DNA of 55,229 bases from Streptomyces sp. SM11 (GCF_002910905.1 NZ_NEUE01000208.1:1-55229), one strand, 5' to 3'; positions 9,157 to 17,159 are shown, counted from the first letter of the stretch. Notes: generated by a model not told the origin, from the letters alone. Translations and numbers: made by a program.

Positions 9157-11653
9157 GACTCTCCTCCTCGTCGGGCCGCCGCTGCCGCGCGGGCACAGCG
9201 AGCCACCACAGGGCGCGGGCCTGCTCCTCGGCCAGCGGCCGGTCCTGATCCCTCATCATTCGGCGCAGCAGCCAGTCCAGCCGCCGCTGGTCGTGCTCCT
9301 CGGCGACCAGGGCGGGCAGCAGCGCGGCCAGCCCCTCCCGGGTCCACGCGCGGCCGTCCTTGCGGGTGGCGGAGCGCAGCAGGGTCTCCAGGGCGTCGAG
9401 CGCCACGTCCCGGGAGCGCGCGGTGTTGAGCGCCGTCCAGAACAGGTCGGCGAGCCGCCCGGTCAGTTCGGGCCGGGTCGCGGCCAGCGCCAGCAGCAGC
9501 GGCCAGTCGCCCCGGTCGCCCAGCGGGGTGCCGGGCTCGTCGTCCAGCACCTCGTCCACATCGGTCAGCGCCAGCCGGACGATGGTCACCAGGGCGAGGT
9601 CCTGGTACTCCTCGCCGCGGTGCCCGGTCCAGTCGGCCAGCCGCCGCAGCACGGTCGCGCACTGCGGGTGCGTCAGCAGCCGGACCACGTTCAGCGAGGC
9701 CACGGCCAACTGCTCACCGTCGTCGCGGACCCCGATCCGGGCCAGCGCGTCCAGGGTGTCGTCCATCGAGTCGGCGGACCGCCCGTAGCCGAGTGCCATC
9801 GCCGCCGTCCAGCGCAGGGACGGCGTGCCGTACCGCGACCAGTCGTCGACCACCCTGCGCACCGCCTTGCGGTGCGAGGCGTGCCCGGCGACCTGGTCCA
9901 GCGCGGTCGCGGCGAAGACCCGGCGGCGCGGCGTGGGGGCCTCGGCGAGCGGCCGGACCAGCTCCGCGTACCCGTGCTCGAAGTCCCGTACGGACAGCTC
10001 CCCGGCGGCCACCGCGGCGCGCATCGACACCTGCGGCCGGGGGTCGTCGGCGAGCAGCCGCAGCCAGCGCACGACCGGGGCGCGGACCGGGAAGTGCCGC
10101 TCCCAGAGCTCAGCCAGCACCGCGGCGGGCAGCGCGGTGCCCCGGTAGAAGACCAGCCGCCCGGCCACCTCGGCGCCCGCCACGTCGACGGTCCCCTCGG
10201 CCGGCCGAGCGCGCGAGAGCGCCAGATCGGCTTCCGGGTCGTCGCAGAACAGCGCCCGCGCCGGGGTGCTGTCCGGATCGCTCTGTACGGACAGTTCCCA
10301 GGTCAGCAGGTGGGCGGCGGCCGACACCGCGCTGTGCGACGCCCCGCCGAGCACCGCGAGCGCGATCCGGAACGCCACTGGGTGGAACAGGGCGGCGGTC
10401 CCGGAGCGCACGGGCGCCCCGTCGTCGCCGGGCGGCGGGGCGGCCGGCGCGCGGTCCACCCCGGCCAACCACTCGTACGCCTGGACGGCCGCGAGACCCC
10501 GGCAGCCGGACAGCAGCTCCTCGCGGCCGAGCGAGCCGAGCACATGCCCGGCCAGCAGCGAGGCGAACAGCTCCGCCTCGGCGGGGCGCAGATCGTCCAG
10601 CCCCACCGCCTCGGTGACCTCGGGGTCCTCGCGAAGCTCCGCCGCCCGCTCCAGCAGCCCGCCGCCCCCGTCCGCGCGCTGGTCGCCGTGTTCCTCCTCC
10701 AGCCGCTCGCGCAGCCGGACGTCGACCAGTTCACGGGTGGGGGCGGGCGGGCAGAGCGCCCCGTACCGCCCGGCCAGCAGCGGGTTGGCCGCCGAGCCGA
10801 CGCTGACGACGAGCACCGCGTACGAGCCCTGCTCGGCCAGCGCCGACGCCAGTTGGTCCAGGTCCATGCCGTTGGGCGGCAGCACCCCGGGCCGGTCCGG
10901 CGCGGGCTTCAGCAGATACCCGGTGCCGCGCCGGTGGCCGCCCTCCCCGGCGGCCACCTGGTCGGCCAGCTTGCGCACACCTTCCTCCGGGGCGGTGCGG
11001 CGGACCCGTTCGTTGTTCTCCGCTCCCTCGCCGTTGCGGGTGACCTCGTCCAGGAGCGCCAGGGCGGTGCTGGTCCGGCCGGTGCCGGGGGCCCCGCCGA
11101 GGACCAGCAGGCGGCGCGACTCCAGCGCCCGGCGCAGCCGTACGTACCCCTCCGGCTCGATGTGGGCCCGCCGCAGCCGCCGCAACTCGTCCTCGGGGAC
11201 CGGGCCGCCGCGCATGGCCAGGCCCGAACGCCGGGCGTCCAGCTGGACGTTGATGTCGCCGATGTGGGCGTGACCGATGCGCGACCGGTCGAAGCTGGTC
11301 AGGTCCCGCCCGCTGCTGAGGAGCTTCTGTCCGGCCCGGCGGGCGCGTGTGGCGGCGGCGAGGTCGGTCGGCTCCTCCTCGCCCTGCTCCTCGGCCAGCG
11401 GGTCGCGGGTCAGGTCCTTGAACCGGTCCGCGGCGCGCTCGCGCTCCTTCTCCCGCTCTGCGGCCTCGCCGTCGGCGGAGCCGGGGGCGTCGGCGGCGTC
11501 GGAGGGACCGGGCGAACCCTTGCCGTCCGGGGCGCCCTTGGGCTGGTCGTCCTTCCGTGCCTCACCGCGCGGCGATGCCTCGGGGGAGCGGGCGTCCTTC
11601 GGCTGCGGGGCCGCGCGTTCGGCCGGGCCCCCGGCCACTGCTTCGTCGGCCAT
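9149..11653 (-). CDS. P-loop NTPase-like protein with HEAT-like repeats
   Basis: 834 aa. I chose ATG at 11653 because GGAAGGACTGAGC precedes it and the upstream gene stops two bases before; the longer open frame upstream is only a shadow of the cyclase gene. The first ~100 residues are highly charged and disordered. A P-loop-like sequence LVLGGAPGTGRTSTALALL lies near residue 180, with Arg where Walker A normally has Lys. The middle (~250-400) is a likely NTPase core (a hydrophobic strand YAVLVVSVGSA) but no clear Walker B. From ~500 to the end there are Ala/Leu-rich helical pairs (for example RPQVSMRAAVAAGELSVRDF and PSLRWTAAMALGYGRS) that read as HEAT/ARM-type repeats. The layout resembles STAND-like or scaffold ATPases of conflict systems. 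The function is unknown; it probably links the cyclase to the membrane components. Confidence 0.7.
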   Translation of the reverse strand: MADEAVAGGPAERAAPQPKDARSPEASPRGEARKDDQPKGAPDGKGSPGPSDAADAPGSADGEAAEREKERERAADRFKDLTRDPLAEEQGEEEPTDLAAATRARRAGQKLLSSGRDLTSFDRSRIGHAHIGDINVQLDARRSGLAMRGGPVPEDELRRLRRAHIEPEGYVRLRRALESRRLLVLGGAPGTGRTSTALALLDEVTRNGEGAENNERVRRTAPEEGVRKLADQVAAGEGGHRRGTGYLLKPAPDRPGVLPPNGMDLDQLASALAEQGSYAVLVVSVGSAANPLLAGRYGALCPPAPTRELVDVRLRERLEEEHGDQRADGGGGLLERAAELREDPEVTEAVGLDDLRPAEAELFASLLAGHVLGSLGREELLSGCRGLAAVQAYEWLAGVDRAPAAPPPGDDGAPVRSGTAALFHPVAFRIALAVLGGASHSAVSAAAHLLTWELSVQSDPDSTPARALFCDDPEADLALSRARPAEGTVDVAGAEVAGRLVFYRGTALPAAVLAELWERHFPVRAPVVRWLRLLADDPRPQVSMRAAVAAGELSVRDFEHGYAELVRPLAEAPTPRRRVFAATALDQVAGHASHRKAVRRVVDDWSRYGTPSLRWTAAMALGYGRSADSMDDTLDALARIGVRDDGEQLAVASLNVVRLLTHPQCATVLRRLADWTGHRGEEYQDLALVTIVRLALTDVDEVLDDEPGTPLGDRGDWPLLLALAATRPELTGRLADLFWTALNTARSRDVALDALETLLRSATRKDGRAWTREGLAALLPALVAEEHDQRRLDWLLRRMMRDQDRPLAEEQARALWWLAVPARQRRPDEEESHG

Positions 11654-11655
11654 GC

Positions 11656-12597
11656 TCAGTCCTTCCGGTGGCCGTCGCCGGTGACGCGGCCGATGTGCAC
11701 GGGCTGCTGGTAGACGTTGTGCCGGTGGACGGACAGGTCGCCCTCGGCCCTGTACTGGGCGGGCACTTCCCCGTCCCTGTCCTCGTCGTCCACGTCCACA
11801 TCCCTGTCGCTGTCGTCGGCCCGCTGGTCCCGCCGGCCGTCCGCCGCGGCGCCGGCCGGTGCGGCAGCCGGACCGCCGACCGGTGCGGCCGGTTCCTCCG
11901 GAGCGACCGGCCCGATGTCCGGCGCGGGCCGTCCCGGCAGGTGGAACCAGGCGGTGACGGCGCCCTCCTTCAGGGCGAGCCGCGCCGCGGCGAAGCGCGC
12001 GGGCTCGATGAACTTGCCCCCGGCGGAGACCACATCGACGTAGAGGGAGTCGGAGACGGCGAGGACCAGATCGGCCCGTTCGCGGTCCAGCAGGTCCCGG
12101 GCCACGGCGGAGTCGGCGAGCCGGCAGGTCAGGTCGACTGCGCGCCCGCTGATGCCCCGGCTGTCGTGGCGTACGGGACCGACGTGCATCGCCACCCGCA
12201 GCCCGAGCGGCACGAGGAGGCCGCCGTTCTCCTCCCGCAGGTTCTCGTGGACCTCCACCATCCACAGGCCGAGCAGCCGCGTCACCGCGATCCGGCCGGG
12301 GACCGACACCAGCACGCCGTCCCCGCGGTCCTCCATGTGGACGGTGTCCCGGACCACCCCGGCCTGGGCGAACGCGGTCTCCAGAACCCGGTAGATCCGC
12401 TCCCGCATCCGCGGCTTCTCCGCGTCGCCGTACTGCCCGGAACGTCTGGCGTCCACGCTGATGACCAGCTCGTAGCGTGCCTCACCGGCATCCAACGCCT
12501 CGTGCTCCACCCCGTGCCCCGCTCTCTCTTCGCCGCCGCTTGCCGTCCCGTACAGCTTCCGGCCCGGGACGAAGGCCGTCTGTAGCCGTTTACACAC
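11656..12597 (-). CDS. Class III nucleotide cyclase-like protein
   Basis: Up to 313 aa from GTG at 12597; an alternative GTG at 12510 removes 29 residues that precede the domain, and neither start has a strong ribosome binding site. The domain starts ARYELVISVDARRSG, the first strand with the metal-binding Asp (D49 by the long start). MEDRGDGVLVSVPG carries the second metal Asp (D93). LRVAMHVGPV aligns with the R(V/I)GIHxGxV strand, and AVDLTCRL aligns with the VNxAxR helix: the transition-state Arg (R159) is kept, while the usual Asn is Asp. The region VSDSLYVDVV plus LKEGAVTAWFHLPG is typical of a broad actinobacterial family of such proteins. The last ~110 residues are Pro/Ala/Asp-rich and disordered. 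Catalysis is plausible but the nucleotide made is unknown. It sits between a Crp-type regulator and genes leading to a PycTM effector. Confidence 0.72.
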   Translation of the reverse strand: MCKRLQTAFVPGRKLYGTASGGEERAGHGVEHEALDAGEARYELVISVDARRSGQYGDAEKPRMRERIYRVLETAFAQAGVVRDTVHMEDRGDGVLVSVPGRIAVTRLLGLWMVEVHENLREENGGLLVPLGLRVAMHVGPVRHDSRGISGRAVDLTCRLADSAVARDLLDRERADLVLAVSDSLYVDVVSAGGKFIEPARFAAARLALKEGAVTAWFHLPGRPAPDIGPVAPEEPAAPVGGPAAAPAGAAADGRRDQRADDSDRDVDVDDEDRDGEVPAQYRAEGDLSVHRHNVYQQPVHIGRVTGDGHRKD

Positions 12598-12611
12598 GGC
12601 GGGGCAGAGCC

Positions 12612-13322
12612 TTACTCCCGGTGCCCCTCCGCGAGGAGGGCGAGCAGCGGGGGGTCGAGGATCTCCACCATGCGCGTACCGGTGCGCACGATGTTCTGGG
12701 TGCGCAGCAGCCGCAGCGCCTTGGCGACCGCTTCCCGGGTCGCCCCGACGGTGGCGGCCAGTTCGTCCTGGGCGAGGTGGACGACGGCCCCGGTGTGTCC
12801 GGAGCCGGGCGCGGACGGCGCGTAGGGGCCCGAGGGGGCGACCCGGGAGAGTTCGGTGAGCCGGCTCGCCAGGCGTTGGAGGACGGTCAGCGAGGCGAGG
12901 GCGGAGCGCTCCTGGTCCGCGCTGCGCAGCCGGAAGGTCAGCTGCCGTATCACCAGCCCGCTGACCCGGGGGTGGGTGGCGAGGAACCGGCGGAACGCGT
13001 CGCCGCCGATGACGGTCGCCTCGACGGTGCCGAGGGCCTTTACGGTGGCGCTGCGCGGGTGATTGTCCAACGCGGCCATTTCTCCCAGGAGTTCGCCGGG
13101 CCCCCGCAGCCCGAGTATGAGCCGGGTGGCGCCGCGGTCGGTGGTGCGGGAGACGGTCGCCCAGCCCCGGAGCACGATCACCACGTGGCCGGTCCGGTCG
13201 CCCTCGGTCAGGAGCGGGGCGTCGGCCGGGTACTCCTTGCGGTGTCCCAGGGCCATGACGCTCTCGTACTCCGGGGTGGTCAGAGCCCGCCCGAACGCCA
13301 GCTCATCGCCGAGCAGCCCCAT
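12612..13322 (-). CDS. Crp/Fnr-family transcriptional regulator
   Basis: 236 aa; ATG at 13322 lies 5-7 bases after GGGGGGAG. Residues ~20-130 are a cyclic-nucleotide-binding fold: LLTEGDRTGHVVIVLRG, then the phosphate-binding cassette PGELLGEMAALDNHPRSAT with the Gly-Glu (80-81) and Arg-Ser-Ala (90-92) that contact cyclic nucleotides in Crp. A long dimer helix follows (~130-165) and a winged HTH at ~180-220 (LAQDELAATVGATREAVAKALRLL), as in Crp. The intact cassette suggests it really binds a cyclic nucleotide, and its 3' neighbour 14 bases away is a cyclase-like gene. It is first in the block and may control it through feedback by the cyclase product. Confidence 0.9.
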   Translation of the reverse strand: MGLLGDELAFGRALTTPEYESVMALGHRKEYPADAPLLTEGDRTGHVVIVLRGWATVSRTTDRGATRLILGLRGPGELLGEMAALDNHPRSATVKALGTVEATVIGGDAFRRFLATHPRVSGLVIRQLTFRLRSADQERSALASLTVLQRLASRLTELSRVAPSGPYAPSAPGSGHTGAVVHLAQDELAATVGATREAVAKALRLLRTQNIVRTGTRMVEILDPPLLALLAEGHRE

Positions 13323-13864
13323 GGCCACTCCCCCCCGCGGCGGTATGTATGGCCCGATCCCGTGGCGTAGATGTTTCCAGAACCACCCCTTGGGGGGCGT
13401 GAATTGCGCCACACGTGCACTACGCATAGGTAACCGATGCGTTGCCTGGTCGGCGACGGTGCCCGCCGCGAGCCCCCTTCCCGTACCCATGAGGCGGAAG
13501 GGAGCCCTCCGTGGTGCCCCGCACGCCTCGCGTGCACCTGGGCATGTCCCTGACCGGGGGAGTCGTGGCGGGGCGGGGGTGCGGCGGCGGGCCCGACGCC
13601 GATGCGGGGCCGGGGTTACGGCTGCACGGGCGACTTGGCGGGAACTCGGGTTTGGGCCCGCGCATGCCGCCGCCCCCGGGAACACCTTCCCGGGGGCGGC
13701 GGAACGTACCCGAGGGGATGGAACGGGGCAGTGCGGGGGTGGCCCGACGCGCCCGGGCTCCCGCCGTCGCGGCGAACACCGACAACGGCACGCTCCCCAG
13801 GAACGCCGCCGGAGCGGGCGCCTCACGCACCGCGACACCGCGAGCCCTTCCGGTCTGGGTCTCC
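13323..13864. other. Non-coding stretch: Crp gene upstream region
   Basis: About 540 bp without a convincing gene. On the minus strand, roughly 75-100 bp before the Crp start, GTGTGGCGCAATTCACG (plus strand around 13398-13416) has GTG and CAC half-sites spaced as in a degenerate Crp-type operator and could be an autoregulatory site; this is weak. The rest is GC-rich with one strong hairpin listed separately. Open frames here have no recognisable domain. Confidence 0.4.
13667..13702. terminator. 15-bp stem-loop downstream of the NTF2-like gene
   Basis: A perfect 15-bp stem (CCGCCGCCCCCGGGA with TCCCGGGGGCGGCGG) and 6-base loop lies 160 bp past the stop of the SDR/NTF2-like operon and upstream of the Crp gene on the same strand. 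It probably terminates the former and insulates the latter. Confidence 0.65.
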
Positions 13865-14227
13865 TCAGGGGCGGGAGACGTGGTACTGCCGGATGCGCCA
13901 GCCCTCGTCGCCGCGGACGGCGACGAGGGAGAGGCGTACGGGGAAGTCTCCGTCGTGCTGGTGGAAGACGACCTGGGCGAGGCCGCCGATCCAGTCGCAG
14001 CCTCCCCGATAGCCGTGCAGGGGGCGGACGGTGGCCCGGGTGCCCGGGGGGACCTGCCGGTAGTAGTCGGCGATGCTCTCGGGCCCGATGACCGGATCGG
14101 GGAACAGCCCCTGGAAGAGCGCGTCCTCGGTGAACAGCGCGGCGGCCCGTTCGGGGTCGGGCTCGTTGAACCGGGTCTGCCACTCCTGGAGCAGGCCGGC
14201 GAGCCTCTGCGCGGCGCTGGTGGTCAC
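13865..14227 (-). CDS. SnoaL/NTF2-like small protein
   Basis: 120 aa from a GTG at 14227 that overlaps the SDR stop (GTGA). The sequence runs QRLAGLLQEWQTRFNEPDPERAAALFTEDALFQG, the helix-plus-AxLFTxDA start of SnoaL-like/NTF2-fold proteins. It continues with PESIADYYRQVPPGTRATVRPL and ends with a strand pair GWRIRQYHVSRP, the usual end of SgcJ/EcaC-type nuclear-transport-factor-2-like domains. Such proteins are cone-shaped dimers that bind small hydrophobic ligands or act as cyclases, isomerases or hydroxylases. It is coupled to an atypical SDR, so the two probably act on one small molecule. The specific substrate is unknown. Confidence 0.75.
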   Translation of the reverse strand: MTTSAAQRLAGLLQEWQTRFNEPDPERAAALFTEDALFQGLFPDPVIGPESIADYYRQVPPGTRATVRPLHGYRGGCDWIGGLAQVVFHQHDGDFPVRLSLVAVRGDEGWRIRQYHVSRP

Positions 14228-14934
14228 CGAACGCCCCCGTCGACGTCGAGCGTGATGCCCGTGGTGAACGTGTTCTCCATGAGGAACAGGGCGGCGTGCG
14301 CGAGTTCGTCGGCCTCCCCGGGGCGGGCGACGGGCAGCCTGCGTGAGACCGATTCCCGGTACGCGGAGTGCTCGTCCGCGGGCATGCGGGCAGCGTGTGT
14401 GTCGACCGGGCCGGGGGCCAGGGCGTTGACCCGCAGTGGCGCGAGCTCCTGGGTGAGGGACTTCACCAGGCCCTCGATCGCGCCGTTGACCCCGGCGAAG
14501 GCGGAGTAGCCGAGTTCGGGCTTGCGGTAGAGGTAACCGGACATGAGGGTGACCGAACCGGTCGTACGCGGGATGCGCGGCAGGGCCGCCCGCAGGACGC
14601 GGTACTGACCCCACCACTTGATCTCGAAGAAGCGCCGGAAGTCGTCCTCGCCGAGCTCCTCGAACGGGCCGACGGTGATTCCCGCGGCGCTGGTGAACAC
14701 GTGGTCCACGCGCTCCAGCGATCCCACGGCCACGTCGACGGAGGCGGGATCGGTGACGTCCAGTACGCGGTACTCGGCCCGGTCCCCGATGCTCTCGGCG
14801 GCCAGGCGTACGGCGTCCTCGTCACGGTCGGTGAGTACGACATGGGCGCCGCGTCCGGCTGCCAGTCGCGCCGTGGCGAGGCCGATGCCGGCTCCGGCCC
14901 CGGTGATGAGCACGGTGGTTCCCTTGATGGCCAT
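14224..14934 (-). CDS. Short-chain dehydrogenase/reductase with altered catalytic residues
   Basis: 236 aa, ATG start. The Rossmann start is intact (VLITGAGAGIGLATARLAA, TGxxxGIG; then LTDRDEDA and VLDVTD), and the C-terminal half keeps LRVNALAPGPVDT and the ending GITLDVDGG. In the catalytic stretch, aligning FAGVNGAIEGLVKSLTQELAP with the usual YxxSKxALEALTRSLAxELAP puts Phe at the catalytic Tyr and Asn at the catalytic Lys. Another Tyr lies three residues earlier (GYSAF) but would be out of register. The enzyme may be a non-catalytic or unusual SDR. It is first in a two-gene operon with the NTF2-like protein and divergent from the LuxR regulator, with 89 bp between starts. Confidence 0.85.
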   Translation of the reverse strand: MAIKGTTVLITGAGAGIGLATARLAAGRGAHVVLTDRDEDAVRLAAESIGDRAEYRVLDVTDPASVDVAVGSLERVDHVFTSAAGITVGPFEELGEDDFRRFFEIKWWGQYRVLRAALPRIPRTTGSVTLMSGYLYRKPELGYSAFAGVNGAIEGLVKSLTQELAPLRVNALAPGPVDTHAARMPADEHSAYRESVSRRLPVARPGEADELAHAALFLMENTFTTGITLDVDGGVR

Positions 14935-15023
14935 GAGGAGCCCTCTCCTGTAATTCGTAGGTAAGTGCGGCTATTTGCACTGGAAGGCTATGGGGATAGC
15001 CGGACTGTTTCCTTGGATAATGG

Positions 15024-16052
15024 GTGCATAATCATGAAATGCTGGATTGTGAAAGGGATGGACAAAGCTCTCGGCCGCCGGTGTGCCCGTGCGGGGAGGA
15101 CCCGTCGACCGTGTGCGCGCAAGGTTTGGCGAGGTACCGCTATGCGGTGATCAAGGGCTGTATGCCGTCGGCCCAGGCCCCCGGGTGCCTTCTGGCGCTC
15201 GGGCTGGTGACCCCTCCGCCGGACGATCCGAGGCTGCTGGTGCCGGTCGCACCGGATGTGGCTCTCGACGAGCTGCTGCAGCCGCTGGAAGAGGACATCC
15301 GGCGAGGCCACCAGCAGGTGCGGCGGACCCGGTCGGACTTCTCCCCGGTCCAGGCGATGTACCGGGCGGCGGTCCGCGAGGCCCGCTCCAGCGTGGCCCG
15401 GATCGACGGCGAAGGCGCGGTCATGCCGACGCTGGAGAAGGCGGTGCGCTCCTGCCGCGGCGAGCTGGCGACGATCCAGCCACTGGGCGAGCGCAACGCC
15501 TTCGACCTGGAGGACCCCTGGCTGGTTCCGCGGGGGGTGGCACACCGCACGCTGTATCCGCATGCGGCGCGGACGAACGCCCGACTGCTGCGGCATGTCG
15601 CGAGGGTGGAGGACGCGGGCGGCCATGTCCGCACCGTGGACCAGGTGATCGGGCGGCTGCTGGTGTGCGACCGCTCGGTCGCCTACCTGGTGCACGGTGG
15701 CGGCTCGCCGTACGCGGGGGCGGTGGAGATCACCCACCCGGGCATCGTGGCCTTCCTCGTCTGCGTGTTCGAGGAAGCCTGGCAGCGTGGCACTCCGGTG
15801 TCGGCGCCGGTGGTGCGCGCACGGGAGCCCGTGATCGTGGACGAGGTGGAGCGGGCGGTGACGCGGCTGCTCGTATCCGGTCACACCGACGACGCGATCG
15901 CCCGTCGGCTGGGGGTGTCGCGACGGACCGTGGCCGCCCATGTGGCCCGCATATCCCAGCAGTTGGGGTCGCGCTCGCGGGCACAGCTCGGCTACCTCAT
16001 CGCCACGACGGAGGCCACGCGCGACGGTGAGGAGGATCCCGTCGCGCTGTGA
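15024..16052 (+). CDS. LuxR-family HTH regulator with TrmB-like N-terminal region
   Basis: 342 aa from GTG at 15024; no strong ribosome binding site precedes it, and a GTG at 15112 after GGGGAGGA is a reasonable alternative that trims ~29 residues. The N-terminal ~260 residues are typical of large streptomycete regulators: a helical entry, DFSPVQAMYRAAV, and a strand-rich region around VDQVIGRLLVCDRSVAYLV resembling the PLD-like module of TrmB-type regulators. The C-terminus is a LuxR/GerE HTH: AVTRLLVSGHTDDAIARRLGVSRRTVAAHVARISQQLGSRSR in consecutive pieces (~278-320). No receiver domain is present. Its promoter is shared with the divergent SDR/NTF2-like operon, its most likely target. Confidence 0.85.
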   Translation: MHNHEMLDCERDGQSSRPPVCPCGEDPSTVCAQGLARYRYAVIKGCMPSAQAPGCLLALGLVTPPPDDPRLLVPVAPDVALDELLQPLEEDIRRGHQQVRRTRSDFSPVQAMYRAAVREARSSVARIDGEGAVMPTLEKAVRSCRGELATIQPLGERNAFDLEDPWLVPRGVAHRTLYPHAARTNARLLRHVARVEDAGGHVRTVDQVIGRLLVCDRSVAYLVHGGGSPYAGAVEITHPGIVAFLVCVFEEAWQRGTPVSAPVVRAREPVIVDEVERAVTRLLVSGHTDDAIARRLGVSRRTVAAHVARISQQLGSRSRAQLGYLIATTEATRDGEEDPVAL

Positions 16053-16359
16053 CGTCCCCCGGCCCGGGCGTTCGGGGCCGCGTCGCCTGCCCGGTGGAGC
16101 GCGGGCCCGTACGGCGCGGGAGACGGCGAGCGAGGGGTCGGCGGACTCGGCGGCGGCCATGGCGATGACCCGGAACCTCGGGTCGTGCCGTCCTGACGAT
16201 GACCGTTTCGGCGGCCTGGAGCCGAGTCCTCGCCGGAGCTGTCGGGGCGCGGGTGTCAGGGGGTCGTCCGACGCTCCGCGTTCTCCTGCCACTCCCGGCC
16301 GATCGATCGCATCAGAGCCGGGTGGACCCCCAGGTGCCGGAAGGGTTTGATGCCGGGCA
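16053..16359. other. Intergenic remnant region with a possible C-terminal gene fragment on the minus strand
   Basis: No complete gene is visible in this ~300 bp. On the minus strand, from about 16370 to a stop at 16256, the reading MPGIKPFRHLGVHPALMRS then IGREWQENAERRTTP looks like a genuine protein C-terminus rather than a shadow, but the upstream part is absent because the FG-GAP remnant begins there. I cannot name the family. It suggests a deletion or rearrangement junction near 16360-16370. Confidence 0.3.
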
Positions 16360-17134
16360 TGTACAGGGAGCCGAGACGGCCGTTACTTCCTGGCGTACGA
16401 GAACTCCGCGACCTGCTCGGTGGTCGCCGACATCGAGACCGGCAAGGTGCTGCGCGTCTCCGGCTCGGTGCTGGAGACGCTGTGGGGCGGCAAGCTGTGG
16501 ACCGCGGGCAGCGGCATGCCGTCGGTCTCGGCGCTGGACCTGGCCACGGGCAAGACGTCGAACCCCGTCCTCCTCGACGGCGAGTGCGTCGCTGCCGGCC
16601 GCTTCCTGGCGGTTCACCGTCAAGGACAAGGCCACCGGCCGTCAGGTCCACAGCGCGAGCGGCAAGGCCGCCCGCGGCGTGGTCAGGACGCAGTGGGCCG
16701 GCAAGGACGCCCAGGCGCCCCGCGGCACGTACACCTGGACGCTGACCGCGACCCCGGCGGACGGTGTGGGCGCGACGCTCACCCGGAGCGGCGACCTGAA
16801 GGTGATCGGCACGTCGACGGCGTGGCACGACTTCGACGGCGCCGACGGCATCGGTGACATCCTCGACGTGGCCTCCGACGGCACGGCGTACATCTTCCCC
16901 GGCAAGGGCGACGGCGGGCTCGGCGCGAAGCGCCTCGTCGGCACCGACTGGCCGAGGGCGTCGACCCTCGTCCCGTTCGGTGACATGACCGGCGACGGCG
17001 ACGGCGACGGCGACAACGACGTCGTCGGCCTCGATCCCGAAGGCCGTCTCCTCCGTTACGACGGCACCGGCGAGGGAACTCTCACCGGCCGCACCCAGAT
17101 CGGCGCGGGCTGGTCCGGCCACACGGTCTCCTGA
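16360..17134 (+). pseudogene. Decayed FG-GAP/VCBS-type secreted protein gene
   Basis: Two coding segments lie in different frames. Segment one (16363 to ~16605) reads GSRDGRYFLAYENSATCSV then VADIETGKVLRVSG then LDLATGKTSNPVLLDGE, a beta-propeller-like repeat. Segment two (~16610-17134) reads FTVKDKATGRQVHS, GTYTWTLTATPADG, then an FG-GAP-like end DFDGADGIGDILDVASDG and FGDMTGDGDGDGDNDVVGLD. The N-terminus with signal peptide is missing, the frames do not join, and the middle of the usual protein appears deleted. Intact relatives are large Streptomyces secreted or surface proteins. A GGCGAC triplet-pair repeat around 16989-17013 expands the Asp/Gly calcium-type loop. The authentic 3' end keeps its own terminator. 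Confidence 0.75.
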
Positions 17135-17159
17135 CACCTCGGTCCACAGGACTACCGGA

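Noticed and set aside
9047..11713. 888-aa plus-strand ORF
   Set aside because: Opposite the NTPase/HEAT-like gene, which has a start, an RBS and coupling; the plus-strand frame has none.
12612..14183. Crp regulator extended to 523 aa
   Set aside because: The upstream ~290 residues are Arg/Pro/Ala-rich non-coding translation; the real start at 13322 has a strong ribosome binding site.
14988..16292. 434-aa minus-strand ORF
   Set aside because: Opposite the LuxR regulator, whose HTH is clear; the composition is shadow-like.
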